Of a stretch of 64,000 nt of DNA, positions 11,178 to 22,176 are shown piece after piece. A program made the translations under genes and the position numbers. The notes beneath the pieces were generated by a model. That model was not told where the DNA came from and searched no databases. It saw only the letters and a program-made list of their open reading frames with translations. Source of the DNA: Salmonella enterica subsp. enterica serovar Choleraesuis (lineage in GTDB: Bacteria; Pseudomonadota; Gammaproteobacteria; Enterobacterales; Enterobacteriaceae); assembly GCA_022846635.1 (NCBI GenBank), contig AP025685.1, positions 2,790,001 through 2,854,000 of the forward strand. Direction: 5' to 3'. The first letter of the stretch is position 1; every line of letters starts with the position of its first letter.

Positions 11178-12836
11178 TTAGTCTGCTCGTCCCCGAGCCA
11201 GCCACAATACGCGGGAAAACATTTTCCGCAGCAATAGCGGCACACTATCCATTCCACGCCGGGCGGCTTCCATTGCTACTTCAATCGCCAAATCCGGTTT
11301 AGAAGACCTGTGAATTGCTTTAGTGATGATGCGCCGATTATTCATAGGAACATTGTCTGGAAGCTGGGCAACCCGGTGATAGACATTCCGGAACCCTTCC
11401 CGATATAGAAAGTGCTCCATATCAGGTGCCGGTAGCGTAGTCAGATGCACCCTTTCTCGACTCTTGTCATTATCCAGCATACCGCGGGCGGTGGCGGAGT
11501 ATTTACGCCCGGCTTCATCACCATCGGCCAACACGTGCCAGTCGATCCCCATCCGCCGTGCGAATTTGATTAATGGGCGCAATCCGCATTGAGCAAATTC
11601 GATAACCTTTATTCCCTCAGCGTCAAAGCGGTGCCCGCACTGGCGTGCAAGTTCGTTGATTAGCCACACTTCAGTCTCTCCCTCTACCAGCAGCCAGCAG
11701 CGGGCAAAGAGTGAAGAAGGACGATTAAAACGGATATGAAAGGCTATGCGCCGCCCGTCCTCCGGGCTGAGACCATCGGTTCCCAAACGCCATGCCGCAA
11801 CCCGATTTGATTCGCGCACCAAACGGCAAACCTGCTCTACCGGAGTCAGAGAAATAAGCTCGCCGGAGTTAGTGGTCGTAATTCTTTGCAGTGGCAGTAA
11901 ATTTAATAAATGCCAGGCAACTGAAAGCATAATAGGGTGCAGGCGGGTTTCAGGATCTTCCATTAATAGCAGCGGCCGGGCTTCGCGCTCAAGTTTCAGG
12001 CAGCCTTTCGCCTGAAGCAGTGTGGCGAACATACCCAATAAAATCATACGCTGATTGCGCCCGCCTGAGCTGTCTATCATCCGGTTAATCGCATCCAGAT
12101 AGCGCCAGCCGTGGCGGCCATCGTGATAGTACCGCCGCCGGCTACGAGTACGATCATCCGGCATACTTTGTTCACTAAAGTAGTGCTCAAGCAGCTGCGA
12201 CATAGCATTCAGCCCCTGTCGCAACTGGCCATCGGACAAATTTTGCGGATTAGACACCAGCTCTCGCGCCAGTTCGTCTAGCTGACGAGCCGTCATTTCG
12301 GCATCAGGCAATTGCGGCAAGCCGTTACCGCGTATGCGGCGCATAAAACGGGCATCTCGCAGCCGTAAAACAGGGTTAAGACGCACCACCCGCTCGGCAT
12401 AGAGGTCAATATCTTCTAGTTTTAAAGGGTGTCCATCTGCATCAAGGAAACTACGTAAGGTAAGCACCGAGCCATCTTCTGCAAGCTCACCTTCCAGACG
12501 GTAGAAAATCCGACCTACGTCATCCGGGCCATTTATCCATAAAGGTCTCAACTGTTTTAAGCGCCGCACTTCGCGCCCGCCAGCCTCGTTTTCACGGAAG
12601 GTCAGAATAATCTGCAAATGATTTTCCTGCCCTTCTTTATCTCCGGGAGGAAAATAGAAATCATCGCGTTCAAAGTGGTAAAGAGGCTGACCAGAGGCAA
12701 GTATTAACGTCAAAGCGTCCAGCAGGCTCGACTTACCCCAGGCATTCTCACCAATCAGCACATTATTATGTTCCAGCAATAATGAAAGGCGGTTAATTCC
12801 GCGAAAACCGGACACCTCAATGCGCTCAAGAAACAT
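11178..12836 (-). CDS. ybjD: OLD-family ATPase/nuclease YbjD
   Basis: This 552-residue protein has an N-terminal ABC/SMC-like ATPase with Walker A GENAWGKS at residues 29-36 and the motif LLLMEDPETRLHP as a Walker B/D-loop region. A C-terminal Toprim domain follows from about residue 380 (LLVEGETEVWLINELA, then LADGDEAGRKY). This is the class of OLD family overcoming-lysogenization-defect nucleases. The E. coli homologue has the same length. Its physiological role is not established. It runs toward cspD and is divergent from aqpZ. Confidence 0.88.
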   Translation of the reverse strand: MFLERIEVSGFRGINRLSLLLEHNNVLIGENAWGKSSLLDALTLILASGQPLYHFERDDFYFPPGDKEGQENHLQIILTFRENEAGGREVRRLKQLRPLWINGPDDVGRIFYRLEGELAEDGSVLTLRSFLDADGHPLKLEDIDLYAERVVRLNPVLRLRDARFMRRIRGNGLPQLPDAEMTARQLDELARELVSNPQNLSDGQLRQGLNAMSQLLEHYFSEQSMPDDRTRSRRRYYHDGRHGWRYLDAINRMIDSSGGRNQRMILLGMFATLLQAKGCLKLEREARPLLLMEDPETRLHPIMLSVAWHLLNLLPLQRITTTNSGELISLTPVEQVCRLVRESNRVAAWRLGTDGLSPEDGRRIAFHIRFNRPSSLFARCWLLVEGETEVWLINELARQCGHRFDAEGIKVIEFAQCGLRPLIKFARRMGIDWHVLADGDEAGRKYSATARGMLDNDKSRERVHLTTLPAPDMEHFLYREGFRNVYHRVAQLPDNVPMNNRRIITKAIHRSSKPDLAIEVAMEAARRGMDSVPLLLRKMFSRVLWLARGRAD

Positions 12837-13170
12837 ACACCCTCCCGTGATTTAGCCCGTTCCCTTGCCTGACTCACTTACAGCGAATTATAGCGATAGC
12901 TGCATCAAACAACAGGACATAAGCCGCCTAATCGCCCGAAAAATATTGGCAATTCTTTTTAGGATTTATCTCTATAATTAAATCAATCTTCCCTAACACG
13001 GTAATCACCATCAGTTTGTTTTAAGTCAACCTTAACAAATCCGGCGTCCGTTAATATCCTGCCGGCCTTTAATCCAGGCACATTTTTTATTTTTCTCTGT
13101 AATGGAGTTGGGTCATTAACCGCTTCCGGTTTTTGCCGGATGCCGTCGTGGCTTTTTCATGAGGTGGTTT
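12837..13170. promoter_or_regulatory. Divergent ybjD/aqpZ control region
   Basis: These 334 bases contain no gene. A perfect TATAAT hexamer at 12973-12978, with T-rich sequence upstream, may be the aqpZ -10, which would give a leader near 190 bases. No clear operator was recognised. Confidence 0.4.
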
Positions 13171-13866
13171 ATGTTTAAAAAATTGGCGGCCGAATTTTTC
13201 GGCACATTTTGGTTGGTGTTTGGGGGCTGCGGCAGCGCGGTTCTCGATGCGGCGTTCCCACAGCTGGGTATCGGTTTTCTCGGCGTGGCGCTGGCATTTG
13301 GTCTGACCGTGCTGACTATGGCTTACGCCGTAGGTCATATCTCCGGCGGTCACTTTAACCCGGCTGTTACCTTTGGTCTGTGGGCCGGCGGTCGCTTCCC
13401 GGCTAAAGATATTCTGGGCTACGTTATTGCTCAGGTTCTGGGTGGTATTGTCGCAGCCGCAATTCTGTATGTTATTGCCAGTGGTCAGGCAGGCTTTGAC
13501 GCCGTTGCCAGCGGCTTCGCATCTAACGGTTACGGCGAGCACTCTCCAGGCCACTACTCCCTGGCAGCTGGTATTCTGATTGAAATCGTTCTGACCTGTG
13601 GTTTCCTTATCGTTATCCACGGTGCTACCGATAAAAACGCACCGGCAGGCTTTGGCCCGCTGGCTATCGGCCTGGCACTGACTCTGATCCACCTGATCAG
13701 CATCCCGGTAACCAACACCTCAGTTAACCCGGCGCGCAGCACCGCGGTTGCTCTGTTCCAGGGCGGCTGGGCTATCCAGCAACTGTGGATGTTCTGGGTA
13801 ATGCCAATCATCGGCGGTATCCTGGGCGGCATCATCTACCGTTCACTGCTGGAAAAACGCAGCTAA
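13171..13866 (+). CDS. aqpZ: Aquaporin Z
   Basis: This 231-residue inner-membrane water channel has six TM helices and the two pore-forming NPA boxes, HFNPAVT near residue 63 and SVNPARS near residue 186. The selectivity-filter arginine is the R of NPARS. The ATG at 13171 follows a GAGGTGG ribosome site and gives the E. coli length; an upstream in-frame ATG at 13159 overlaps that site. A terminator follows immediately. Confidence 0.97.
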   Translation: MFKKLAAEFFGTFWLVFGGCGSAVLDAAFPQLGIGFLGVALAFGLTVLTMAYAVGHISGGHFNPAVTFGLWAGGRFPAKDILGYVIAQVLGGIVAAAILYVIASGQAGFDAVASGFASNGYGEHSPGHYSLAAGILIEIVLTCGFLIVIHGATDKNAPAGFGPLAIGLALTLIHLISIPVTNTSVNPARSTAVALFQGGWAIQQLWMFWVMPIIGGILGGIIYRSLLEKRS

Positions 13867-13873
13867 TACCCGA

Positions 13874-13899
13874 GGCCCGGTGTGCTACCGGGCCTTTTC
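13874..13899 (+). terminator. Intrinsic terminator of aqpZ
   Basis: GGCCCGGT-GTGCT-ACCGGGCC followed by TTTTCC, eight bases after the aqpZ stop. Confidence 0.85.
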
Positions 13900-13969
13900 C
13901 CCTCTTTACTCTCCACCTGGCTTTGGGTAGTGTTGATGCGCGAATTTTTGCGCAAGGACTTTACCTGCA

Positions 13970-14869
13970 ATGTTATCCGGACTTCTTATTATTCTCGTGC
14001 CGCTGATATTGGGCTATTTGCTCGTGGTGCGCCAACGCTCTGTACTTAAATTAATTAACCGCCTGCTGAGCTGGATTGTTTATCTGATCCTGTTCTTTAT
14101 GGGTATCAGCCTGGCATTCCTCGACAACCTATCCAGCAATCTGATATCAATTCTGCACTACTCGGTAGTCAGCATAATTATCATTCTCTCTTGTAATGCG
14201 ATTGGTCTGATGCTGCTGGAGAGAAAATATCCGTGGAATCACAAAGTACATCAAGAAGCGTTACCTTCTCGCCTTGCCATGGCGCTGGAATCATTACAGC
14301 TATGCGGCGTGGTGGTTCTGGGCTTTATCGTGGGGTTAAGCGGCTGGCAGTTTTTACGTCACGCTACTGAGGCCAGCGAATATACCCTGATTTTACTACT
14401 GTGGCTGGTGGGCGTTCAGCTACGCAATAGCGGCATGTCATTAAAACAGATAGTGCTTAACCGTCGAGGAATGATGGTGGCTAGCATTGTGGTCGTCAGT
14501 TCGCTGATTGCCGGGATGATTAACGCGATGATTCTGGGGCTGCCGTTAAAAGTAGGCATGGCTATGGCCTCCGGCTACGGCTGGTACTCTCTATCGGGTA
14601 TTCTGATGACCGAGTCTTATGGCCCCGTCATCGGCAGCGCGACATTCTTTAATGACCTGGGGCGGGAGCTGATTGCCATTATGCTCATTCCGGCTCTGGC
14701 TCGCCGCAGCCGCTCTACCGCCTTAGGTTTGTGCGGGGCGACGTCTATGGACTTTACCCTGCCGGTGCTACAGCGCAGTGCAGGGGTCGAAATCGTTCCG
14801 GCGGCTATCGTACACGGTTTTATTCTCAGCCTTATTGTCCCTATCCTTCTGGCGCTATTTGCCGCCTAA
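13970..14869 (+). CDS. lysO: L-lysine exporter LysO
   Basis: This 299-residue integral membrane protein (LysO/YbjE family, formerly DUF340) has about eight hydrophobic segments. It exports L-lysine and its toxic analogue thialysine. Conserved features include the SGYGWYSLSGI segment and the C-terminal LPVLQRSAG..IVPAAIVHG region. Length equals the E. coli protein. In E. coli it is controlled by the lysine sensor ArgP; no ArgP site was identified here. A strong hairpin follows the stop. Confidence 0.93.
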   Translation: MLSGLLIILVPLILGYLLVVRQRSVLKLINRLLSWIVYLILFFMGISLAFLDNLSSNLISILHYSVVSIIIILSCNAIGLMLLERKYPWNHKVHQEALPSRLAMALESLQLCGVVVLGFIVGLSGWQFLRHATEASEYTLILLLWLVGVQLRNSGMSLKQIVLNRRGMMVASIVVVSSLIAGMINAMILGLPLKVGMAMASGYGWYSLSGILMTESYGPVIGSATFFNDLGRELIAIMLIPALARRSRSTALGLCGATSMDFTLPVLQRSAGVEIVPAAIVHGFILSLIVPILLALFAA

Positions 14870-14876
14870 AAATTGT

Positions 14877-14907
14877 GGAGTTACCCCTTTGGGGTAGCTC
14901 CGCTTTT
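14877..14907 (+). terminator. Intrinsic terminator of lysO
   Basis: An 11-bp stem (GGAGTTACCCC/GGGGTAGCTCC, one G-U pair) with a TTT loop, then GCTTTT. Confidence 0.8.
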
Positions 14908-14919
14908 GCGCTAAATCAA
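14906..14919 (+). promoter_or_regulatory. Candidate FNR site upstream of hcp
   Basis: TTGCG-CTAA-ATCAA matches the FNR consensus TTGAT-N4-ATCAA at 8 of 10 positions. E. coli hcp is FNR-activated from a site in this general position. It overlaps the lysO terminator tail. Binding is inferred. Confidence 0.45.
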
Positions 14920-14977
14920 TTCACATTCATCTTACGTCAAAAAGTGCTTTTAGCCGTTTGAACGCAGGCATACCATA

Positions 14978-15000
14978 AACATGTATTTTTAATATAACTT
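14978..15000 (+). promoter_or_regulatory. Candidate NsrR operator in the hcp promoter
   Basis: A 23-base imperfect dyad of two 11-base arms around one base. The left arm AACATGTATTT matches the NsrR half-site AAGATGYATTT at 10 of 11 positions and the right arm matches at 8 of 11. It ends 22 bases before the hcp start. hcp-hcr is a core NsrR (nitric oxide) target in E. coli. Confidence 0.6.
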
Positions 15001-15022
15001 TAAAAAAGCATGAGGTCTCATT

Positions 15023-16675
15023 ATGTTTTGCGTGCAATGTGAACAAACGATCCGGACTCCTGCCGGCGACGGCTGTGCTTATGCACAGGGTATGTGTGGT
15101 AAAACAGCGCAGACTTCCGATCTGCAGGACTTGCTGATCGCCTCATTGCAAGGCCTGTCGGCCTGGGCGGTTAAAGCACGTGAAATGGGAATTATCAATC
15201 ACGACGTTGATACCTTTGCCCCACGCGCCTTCTTCTCTACGTTAACTAACGTAAACTTCGATTCCCCACGTATCGTCGGTTACGCTCGCGAAGCCATCGA
15301 ACTGCGCAAGGCGCTTAAAGCCGCATGCCAGGCTCAGGATGCAAGCGTAATGCTGAATCATCCGCAGGCAGAACTGGAACTGGTAAGCGACGACCTGGGT
15401 GACCTGCAACGCCAGGCGGAAGCTTTCGCGCCAAACCGCGACAAAGCTGAAATCGGCGAAGATATTCTGGGCCTGCGCCTGCTGTGCCTGTATGGCCTGA
15501 AAGGTGCCGCCGCTTATATGGAGCATGCTCGCGTTCTCGGCAAATACGACAACGACATCTACGCTGAATATCACCGCATTATGTCCTGGCTGGGTGAATG
15601 GCCATCGGATATGGAACAGCTGCTGGCTCGCTCCATGGAAATTGGCCAGATGAACTTTAAAGTCATGAGCATTCTGGATGCAGGCGAAACTGAAAAATAC
15701 GGCCACCCAACTCCAACTCAGGTTAACGTTCGTCCGGTTGCCGGCAAATGTATTCTTATCTCCGGCCACGACCTGAAAGACCTGTACAACCTGCTGGTAC
15801 AGACCGAAGGCACCGGCGTGAATGTCTACACCCATGGTGAAATGCTCCCGGCTCACGGTTATCCAGAGCTGCGCAAATTCAAACACCTGGTCGGTAACTA
15901 CGGCAGCGGCTGGCAGAACCAGCAAACCGAATTCGCCCGCTTCCCAGGCCCGGTTGTCATGACCTCTAACTGCATCATCGACCCAACTCCTGGCGAATAT
16001 AACGACCGCATCTGGACTCGTAGCATTGTCGGCTGGCCGGGCGTTAGCCACCTCGAAGGCGATGATTTTGCTCCGGTTATTGCTCAGGCTCAAAAACTGG
16101 CTGGCTTCCCGTACAGCGAAATCGAACACATGATTACCGTTGGTTTTGGCCGCGAAACCCTGCTGGGCGCTGCTGACTCCCTGATAGACCTGGTTAGCCG
16201 TAAAAAACTGCGCCACATCTTCCTGGTGGGCGGCTGCGACGGCGATCGCGAACAGCGTACCTATTTCACCGACTTCGCCACCTCGGTACCGGACGACTGC
16301 CTGGTATTGACCCTGGCCTGCGGTAAATATCGCTTTAACAAACTGGACTTCGGCAATATCGAAGGCCTGCCGCGCCTGATTGATGCCGGTCAGTGTAACG
16401 ACTCTTACTCCGCCATTATCCTTGCGGTAACGCTGGCTGAGAAACTGGGCTGTGGCGTTAATGATCTGCCTCTGAACCTGGTACTGTCCTGGTTCGAGCA
16501 GAAAGCTATCGTGGTTCTGCTGACTCTGCTGGCCCTGGGCGTAACCAACATTACCGTCGGCCCAACTACTCCAGGCTTCCTGACTCCAAACCTGCTGGCC
16601 GTGCTGAATGAAAAATTCGGCCTGCGTCCGGTAACGACCGTTGAGCAGGATATGAAAATGATGCTGGGCGCGTAA
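15023..16675 (+). CDS. hcp: Hydroxylamine reductase / hybrid cluster protein
   Basis: This 550-residue iron-sulfur protein has the N-terminal cysteines C3, C6, C18 and C25 (C-x2-C-x11-C-x6-C), the class II arrangement of facultative anaerobes, which binds a [2Fe-2S] cluster. Later Cys, His and Glu residues (for example [15 protein letters not shown] and LACGKYRFN) supply the hybrid 4Fe-2O-2S cluster. Hcp acts as a high-affinity NO reductase and S-nitrosylase under anaerobic nitrosative stress. It is followed 10 bases later by its reductase hcr. Confidence 0.97.
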   Translation: MFCVQCEQTIRTPAGDGCAYAQGMCGKTAQTSDLQDLLIASLQGLSAWAVKAREMGIINHDVDTFAPRAFFSTLTNVNFDSPRIVGYAREAIELRKALKAACQAQDASVMLNHPQAELELVSDDLGDLQRQAEAFAPNRDKAEIGEDILGLRLLCLYGLKGAAAYMEHARVLGKYDNDIYAEYHRIMSWLGEWPSDMEQLLARSMEIGQMNFKVMSILDAGETEKYGHPTPTQVNVRPVAGKCILISGHDLKDLYNLLVQTEGTGVNVYTHGEMLPAHGYPELRKFKHLVGNYGSGWQNQQTEFARFPGPVVMTSNCIIDPTPGEYNDRIWTRSIVGWPGVSHLEGDDFAPVIAQAQKLAGFPYSEIEHMITVGFGRETLLGAADSLIDLVSRKKLRHIFLVGGCDGDREQRTYFTDFATSVPDDCLVLTLACGKYRFNKLDFGNIEGLPRLIDAGQCNDSYSAIILAVTLAEKLGCGVNDLPLNLVLSWFEQKAIVVLLTLLALGVTNITVGPTTPGFLTPNLLAVLNEKFGLRPVTTVEQDMKMMLGA

Positions 16676-16685
16676 GGAGCCAATC

Positions 16686-17657
16686 ATGACTATGCCAACT
16701 CCACTGTGCCCGCATCGTATGCAGGTGCATGACATTCGCCAGGAAACGCCGGATGTCTGGACGCTGTCGCTTATCTGCCACGACTTTTATCCGTATCAGC
16801 CGGGTCAGCACGCGCTGGTAAGTATTCGCAACAGCGAAGATACGCTGCGCGCCTACACCATCTCTTCAACGCCGGGGGTCAGCCCGTATATTACGCTGAC
16901 TATCCGTCGTATCGAGGATGGCGTTGGTTCCGGCTGGCTTACCCGTGAGGTAAAACGCGGTGATTATCTGTGGCTGTCCGAAGCTCAGGGCGATTTTAGT
17001 TGCCAGGTGCATAAAGATAGCCGCTACCTGCTGCTGGCCGCCGGTTCCGGCGTAACGCCAATTATCTCTATGCGTCGCTGGCTGGCGGCTAATCAGCCAG
17101 ATGCCGACGTACAGGTGATTTACAGCATTCGCTCACCGCAGGATGTGATTTTCGCTGATGAATGGCGTAATTACCCGGCAACGATGGTTGCAGAACAGGG
17201 CCTGGTTCAGGGATTCATCTCTGGCCGTCTGACCCGGGAACTGCTGGCAAGCGTTCCTGACCTGACCGAGCGCACCGTGATGACCTGCGGCCCGGCCCCA
17301 TACATGGATTTCGTTGAGAAAACCGTGCGTGAACTGGGCGTCAGCAAGTTCTATAAAGAGCAGTTCTTCGTGCCTGCCGCCGCGGTTAGCAGCGATGAAA
17401 CGCTGAAGTTCACTAAACTGAACCCGGCGGCCTCTTTCACCGCACCGGTAGGCGTCACGCTACTGGCAGCGATGGAAAGCAACAAGGTTCCGGTCACCGT
17501 GGCCTGCCGCGCCGGGGTATGTGGTTGCTGCAAAACCCGCGTGATGGAAGGTAAATATCACGTCACCAGCACTATGACGCTGAGTGAGCAAGAAATTGCC
17601 GACGGTTACGTGCTGGCCTGCTCCTGCCACCCTGAGAGCGACCTGGTTCTCGCCTAA
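16686..17657 (+). CDS. hcr: NADH oxidoreductase Hcr, electron donor to Hcp
   Basis: This 323-residue protein has an N-terminal FAD-binding ferredoxin-reductase domain (RAYTISSTPG), an NAD domain (LLLAAGSGVTP, MTCGPAPYMD) and a C-terminal plant-type [2Fe-2S] domain with cysteines in ACRAGVCGCCKT and LACSC. It passes electrons from NADH to Hcp. It lies in an operon with hcp and ends at a hairpin terminator. Length matches E. coli Hcr (322 aa). Confidence 0.96.
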   Translation: MTMPTPLCPHRMQVHDIRQETPDVWTLSLICHDFYPYQPGQHALVSIRNSEDTLRAYTISSTPGVSPYITLTIRRIEDGVGSGWLTREVKRGDYLWLSEAQGDFSCQVHKDSRYLLLAAGSGVTPIISMRRWLAANQPDADVQVIYSIRSPQDVIFADEWRNYPATMVAEQGLVQGFISGRLTRELLASVPDLTERTVMTCGPAPYMDFVEKTVRELGVSKFYKEQFFVPAAAVSSDETLKFTKLNPAASFTAPVGVTLLAAMESNKVPVTVACRAGVCGCCKTRVMEGKYHVTSTMTLSEQEIADGYVLACSCHPESDLVLA

Positions 17658-17665
17658 GCCTCTTA

Positions 17666-17690
17666 TGCCACCCGGCTCCGGGTGGCACTT
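17666..17690 (+). terminator. Intrinsic terminator of hcp-hcr
   Basis: TGCCACCCGG-CT-CCGGGTGGCA stem followed by CTTTCC, just after hcr. Confidence 0.75.
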
Positions 17691-17860
17691 TCCGCCCCCT
17701 TCTTTCGCTATTCTCAACTACGCTTAATCGCATCAGCCAGCAGGGCTATTCCCATGCTATCAGGGCCAGACTGCGTCCTGAATCGGCATCCGGGCCTATG
17801 GCACCTTCAACCGTGCCAAACGCAACACCGGAATAGTCCCAATAATTAAAAGGAGATGTG

Positions 17861-19582
17861 ATGAAACAGACCGTAGCTGCATACATAGCAGCAACTCTGG
17901 AACAGGCAGGCGTGAAACGTATCTGGGGCGTAACCGGCGACTCCCTTAACGGACTAAGCGATAGTCTTAACCGTATGGGCACCATCGACTGGATGCCGAC
18001 TCGCCACGAAGAAGTTGCGGCTTTCGCCGCGGGAGCTGAGGCGCAGCTCAGCGGAGAGCTGGCCGTATGCGCCGGATCCTGCGGGCCGGGCAACCTTCAC
18101 CTCATTAACGGACTTTTCGACTGCCACCGTAACCACGTTCCGGTGCTGGCTATTGCCGCGCATATTCCCTCTAGCGAAATTGGCAGCGGCTATTTTCAGG
18201 AGACTCATCCGCAAGAGTTGTTCCGCGAATGCAGCCATTACTGTGAGCTGGTTTCAACCCCGGAACAGATACCTCAGGTGCTGGAAATCGCCATGCGTAA
18301 GGCGATACTCAATCGCGGCGTCTCAGTTATTGTGCTGCCTGGAGATGTGGCGCTAAAACCCGCACCAGAAGAGGCCATTACTCATTGGTATCCCGCGCAG
18401 TTGCCGGTAACCGTGCCTCAGGAAGAAGAACTGCAAAAGCTGGCTCAGCTACTGCGCTACTCATCCAATATCGCACTGATGTGCGGCAGCGGCTGTGCCG
18501 GAGCGCATCGCGAACTGCTGGCGCTGGCCGAAACGCTCAAAGCGCCTATCGTGCACGCCCTGCGCGGCAAAGAGTATGTGGAGTACGATAACCCTTACGA
18601 CGTAGGCATGACCGGGCTTATCGGGTTTTCATCCGGTTTTCACACGATGGCTAACGCCGACACCCTATTACTGCTTGGTACCCAGTTTCCCTATCGGGCG
18701 TTCTACCCGCAGAACGCCAAAATCATCCAGATTGATATCAACCCCGGCAGTATCGGCTCTCACAGTAAGGTCGATATGGCGCTGATTGGTGATATCAAGG
18801 CAACACTGCGCGCCTTGCAACCAATGCTGGAGCCTAAAACCGATCGCAAGTTTCTTGACCGCGCTTTGGAAGATTACCGTAAAGCGCGCGCCGATCTCGA
18901 TGACCTGGCAACCGCAAATGACAACCAGGCGATTCACCCGCAGTACCTGGCAGCGAGAATCAGCCATTATGCCAGCGACAATGCGGTATTTACCTGTGAT
19001 GTCGGCACCCCTACCGTTTGGGCCGCCCGTTATCTGAAAATGAACGGTAAACGCCGCCTGCTCGGCTCCTTTAACCATGGATCCATGGCCAACGCTATGC
19101 CGCAGGCCCTCGGTGCTCAGGCAACGGATCCCAAACGTCAGGTCGTCGCCATGTGCGGTGACGGCGGATTCAGCATGTTAATGGGCGATTTCCTCTCAGT
19201 AAGTCAGATGAAACTGCCGCTGAAAATTGTGGTGTTTAACAATAGCGTTCTGGGTTTTGTCGCCATGGAGATGAAAGCCGGAGGATACCTGACCGATGGC
19301 ACCGAACTTCACAGCACCAATTTCGCCAATATCGCCCAGGCCTGTGGGATTCAGGGGATCCGGGTTGAGAAAGCGTCCGAGCTGGATAGCGCTCTTGAAA
19401 GCGCATTTAACAGCGACGGCCCGGTACTGGTCGATGTAGTGGTCGCTAAGGAAGAGCTGGCGATGCCGCCGCAAATTAAACTTGAGCAGGCCAAAGGCTT
19501 TAGCCTGTATATGCTGCGGGCGCTAATTAATGGCCGTGGTGATGAAGTTATCGAACTGGCGAAAACTAACTGGTTCAGGTAA
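17861..19582 (+). CDS. poxB: Pyruvate oxidase (ubiquinone-dependent)
   Basis: This 573-residue thiamine diphosphate/FAD enzyme oxidises pyruvate to acetate and CO2 and passes electrons to ubiquinone at the membrane. The ThDP-activating glutamate lies in [15 protein letters not shown], and the [12 protein letters not shown]...NN motif binds ThDP-Mg. The C-terminal helix, ending AKTNWFR, is the membrane-binding peptide. The ATG at 17861 has an AGGAG site six bases upstream; the preceding GTG is rejected. poxB, ltaE and ybjT are closely spaced and probably co-transcribed. Confidence 0.97.
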   Translation: MKQTVAAYIAATLEQAGVKRIWGVTGDSLNGLSDSLNRMGTIDWMPTRHEEVAAFAAGAEAQLSGELAVCAGSCGPGNLHLINGLFDCHRNHVPVLAIAAHIPSSEIGSGYFQETHPQELFRECSHYCELVSTPEQIPQVLEIAMRKAILNRGVSVIVLPGDVALKPAPEEAITHWYPAQLPVTVPQEEELQKLAQLLRYSSNIALMCGSGCAGAHRELLALAETLKAPIVHALRGKEYVEYDNPYDVGMTGLIGFSSGFHTMANADTLLLLGTQFPYRAFYPQNAKIIQIDINPGSIGSHSKVDMALIGDIKATLRALQPMLEPKTDRKFLDRALEDYRKARADLDDLATANDNQAIHPQYLAARISHYASDNAVFTCDVGTPTVWAARYLKMNGKRRLLGSFNHGSMANAMPQALGAQATDPKRQVVAMCGDGGFSMLMGDFLSVSQMKLPLKIVVFNNSVLGFVAMEMKAGGYLTDGTELHSTNFANIAQACGIQGIRVEKASELDSALESAFNSDGPVLVDVVVAKEELAMPPQIKLEQAKGFSLYMLRALINGRGDEVIELAKTNWFR

Positions 19583-19614
19583 AACATCTTTTTAACATTA
19601 AGGAGAATAACGCC

Positions 19615-20619
19615 GTGATAGATCTGCGCAGTGATACCGTGACTCGTCCCACTAAAGCTATGCTGGATGCCATGATGCAGGCTCCGACTGGCGATGACGT
19701 TTATGGCGACGATTCCACCGTCAACGCTCTGCAGCGGCAAGCCGCTGAGCTGGCAGGTCATGACGCGGCGTTATTCTTACCCACCGGCACTCAGGCCAAT
19801 CTGGTGGCGCTGTTAAGTCACTGTCAGCGCGGCGATGAATATATCGCCGGTCAGCAGGCCCATAACTACTTATATGAGGCAGGCGGAGCGGCAGTACTGG
19901 GCAGCATCCAGCCTCAGCCTATCGACGCGGCCGCAGACGGTACATTGCCACTCGAAAAAGTCGCCGCAAAAATTAAAGCCGACGATATTCACTTCGCCCG
20001 AACCCGGCTGTTAAGCCTGGAAAATACCCATAACGGCAAAGTATTGCCAATGGATTATCTGCAACAGGCCTGGCAGTTCACTCGTGAACGCGGTCTGGGC
20101 TTGCATATTGATGGTGCCCGACTACTTAATGCCGCCGTAGCCTCCAGCCTTACCCTGCGCGATTTTGGCGCGGTATGCGATAGTTTTACCCTCTGCCTGT
20201 CCAAAGGTTTAGGTGCTCCAGCCGGATCGCTACTTATTGGCGAGCAATCGTTTATCGAACGGGCGCGTCGCTGGCGGAAAATGGTCGGTGGCGGTATGCG
20301 CCAGGCCGGAGTTTTAGCCGCTGCCGGTATCTATGCTCTGGAGCATAACGTTGCGCGCCTGCAGGAAGATCACGACAACGCCGCCTGGCTTGCCGAGGCG
20401 CTGAAAGCTATTGGCGTTCAGGTTCAGCGTCAGGACACCAATATGCTTTTTGTCCGTATGGAATCAGCTGAACAGGCAAACAGCCTGACCGCCTATATGG
20501 CAAAACGCGATGTGCTGATTAACCCATCGTCGGTGATACGTCTGGTGACTCATCTCGACGTTAGCCGCGATGACTTACAGCAGGTAGTAAGCCACTGGCG
20601 TAGTTTTCTCCACGGCTAA
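19615..20619 (+). CDS. ltaE: Low-specificity L-threonine aldolase
   Basis: This 334-residue PLP fold-type I enzyme cleaves L-threonine and L-allo-threonine to glycine and acetaldehyde. The start is GTG, preceded by AAGGAG. The motif MIDLRSDTVTRP opens the family, HIDGARL holds the cofactor-contacting aspartate, and the Schiff-base lysine is in LSKGLGAP near residue 200. The gene sits 32 bases after poxB and 13 before ybjT. Confidence 0.95.
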   Translation: MIDLRSDTVTRPTKAMLDAMMQAPTGDDVYGDDSTVNALQRQAAELAGHDAALFLPTGTQANLVALLSHCQRGDEYIAGQQAHNYLYEAGGAAVLGSIQPQPIDAAADGTLPLEKVAAKIKADDIHFARTRLLSLENTHNGKVLPMDYLQQAWQFTRERGLGLHIDGARLLNAAVASSLTLRDFGAVCDSFTLCLSKGLGAPAGSLLIGEQSFIERARRWRKMVGGGMRQAGVLAAAGIYALEHNVARLQEDHDNAAWLAEALKAIGVQVQRQDTNMLFVRMESAEQANSLTAYMAKRDVLINPSSVIRLVTHLDVSRDDLQQVVSHWRSFLHG

Positions 20620-20632
20620 ATAAGGAACAGGG

Positions 20633-22084
20633 ATGACGGAAACCAGGGATATACAACGGGTTTTAGTATTAGGGGCCAGCGGCTATATCGGCCAGCGTTT
20701 GGTACCGCGCCTGGCGGCTCAGGGTCACCAGGTTACGGCAGCCGCCCGCCGCCGCGACTGGCTGGAGCGGCAAAACTGGCCGGACGTTCGCTGTGAATAT
20801 GTCGATCTGCTCAAGCCTGAAACGCTAGACGGGCTGCTTACCGGTATTGATACCCTGTATTACCTGGTCCATAGCATGGGCGATGGCGACGACTTTTTAG
20901 AGCGTGAGCGCCAGGCGGCTAATAACCTGCGCCTGGCACTTCAGGCCACGCCGGTGCGCCAGATTATTTTTCTCGGCGCACTGCAGCCTAGCGATAATAG
21001 CTCCTCACCGCACCTGAAAGCCCGCCAGATTACCGGTGATAACCTGCGTGCCAGCGGCGTACCGGTTACCGAAATCCGCGCCGGGATTATTATTGGTGCA
21101 GGCTCTGCGGCTTTTGAAGTGATGCGCGATATGGTGTTTAACCTGCCGGTTTTGACTCCACCGCGCTGGGTGCGCTCACGAACCACTCCCATTGCCCTGG
21201 ATAACCTGCTCTGTTATCTCGAGGGCCTGATGCACTGCCCGTCTGACAGTAATCGAGTATTTGAAGCGGCTGGCCCTGAGGTACTCAGCTATCAGCAGCA
21301 GTTTGAGCGCTTTATGGCTATTAGCGGCCGCCACCGCCCGCTTATCCCCATTCCATTTCCTACGAGCTGGATTTCGGTTTGGTTTTTAACCATGATTACC
21401 TCCGTGCCGCCCTCTATTGCCCGGGCCTTAATTCAGGGGTTGAAGCACGATCTGCTGGCCGATGACAGGCCGCTACGTGCCCTGCTGCCTCAGCCGCTTA
21501 TAACGTTTGACGATGCTGTGCGCCAAACGCTGGAAGAAGAATATAAGCTGGTGGACTCCCCGGAATGGGGGTATGACCCGCAGGCGTTTGCCCGCTGGCG
21601 ACCAGAGTATGGTTACTATCCCAAGCAGGCCGGGCATAGCATTGAAACGACCGCGAGTAGCGAAGCTCTGTGGCAGGTCGTGAATCAGGTTGGCGGCGAC
21701 AAAGGTTATTTCTTTGCCAATATTTTATGGCGCACCCGAGCGTTTCTCGACCTGCTGGTTGGCCATCGGCTGCCTAAAGGGCGACCGGCTCACGCTATGT
21801 TACGCGTCGGCGATGCGGTCGATAGCTGGAAGGTTATCCGCGTGGAGCCACTGCGCGAACTGACCATGCTGTTTGGCATGAAAGCCCCCGGCCTGGGGCG
21901 GTTGTGCTTTACCATTCGCGATAAAGGCGATCGGCGGATTCTGGACGTACGCGCCTTCTGGCATCCTCACGGAACTCCGGGCCTGTTTTACTGGCTAATA
22001 ATGATCCCGGCACATCTGTTTATTTTTCGCGGGATGGCGCGACGAATATCACGTCTTGCCGAACGAATTAGCAGCAAAGACTAA
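20633..22084 (+). CDS. ybjT: NAD(P)-binding SDR-like protein with DUF2867 domain, YbjT
   Basis: This 483-residue protein begins with an atypical short-chain dehydrogenase Rossmann fold ([13 protein letters not shown], about residues 11-23). From about residue 330 it has a DUF2867 domain ([18 protein letters not shown]). A hydrophobic stretch ([19 protein letters not shown]) near the C-terminus could contact membrane. It aligns end to end with E. coli YbjT (about 476 aa), with a slightly longer N-terminus. Its substrate is unknown. Confidence 0.88.
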   Translation: MTETRDIQRVLVLGASGYIGQRLVPRLAAQGHQVTAAARRRDWLERQNWPDVRCEYVDLLKPETLDGLLTGIDTLYYLVHSMGDGDDFLERERQAANNLRLALQATPVRQIIFLGALQPSDNSSSPHLKARQITGDNLRASGVPVTEIRAGIIIGAGSAAFEVMRDMVFNLPVLTPPRWVRSRTTPIALDNLLCYLEGLMHCPSDSNRVFEAAGPEVLSYQQQFERFMAISGRHRPLIPIPFPTSWISVWFLTMITSVPPSIARALIQGLKHDLLADDRPLRALLPQPLITFDDAVRQTLEEEYKLVDSPEWGYDPQAFARWRPEYGYYPKQAGHSIETTASSEALWQVVNQVGGDKGYFFANILWRTRAFLDLLVGHRLPKGRPAHAMLRVGDAVDSWKVIRVEPLRELTMLFGMKAPGLGRLCFTIRDKGDRRILDVRAFWHPHGTPGLFYWLIMIPAHLFIFRGMARRISRLAERISSKD

Positions 22085-22176
22085 GGTTGTCGTGTTTTCT
22101 TAGTACACTCCCATTGCATGGGAACTAAAATCACGAAAGAATGCGCAGCCTGGATTGAAAATAACAGCGGGATGAT

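Noticed and set aside
15242..16735. 497-codon reverse frame opposite hcp
   Set aside because: It is a long antisense shadow of hcp caused by codon bias; hcp itself is unmistakable.
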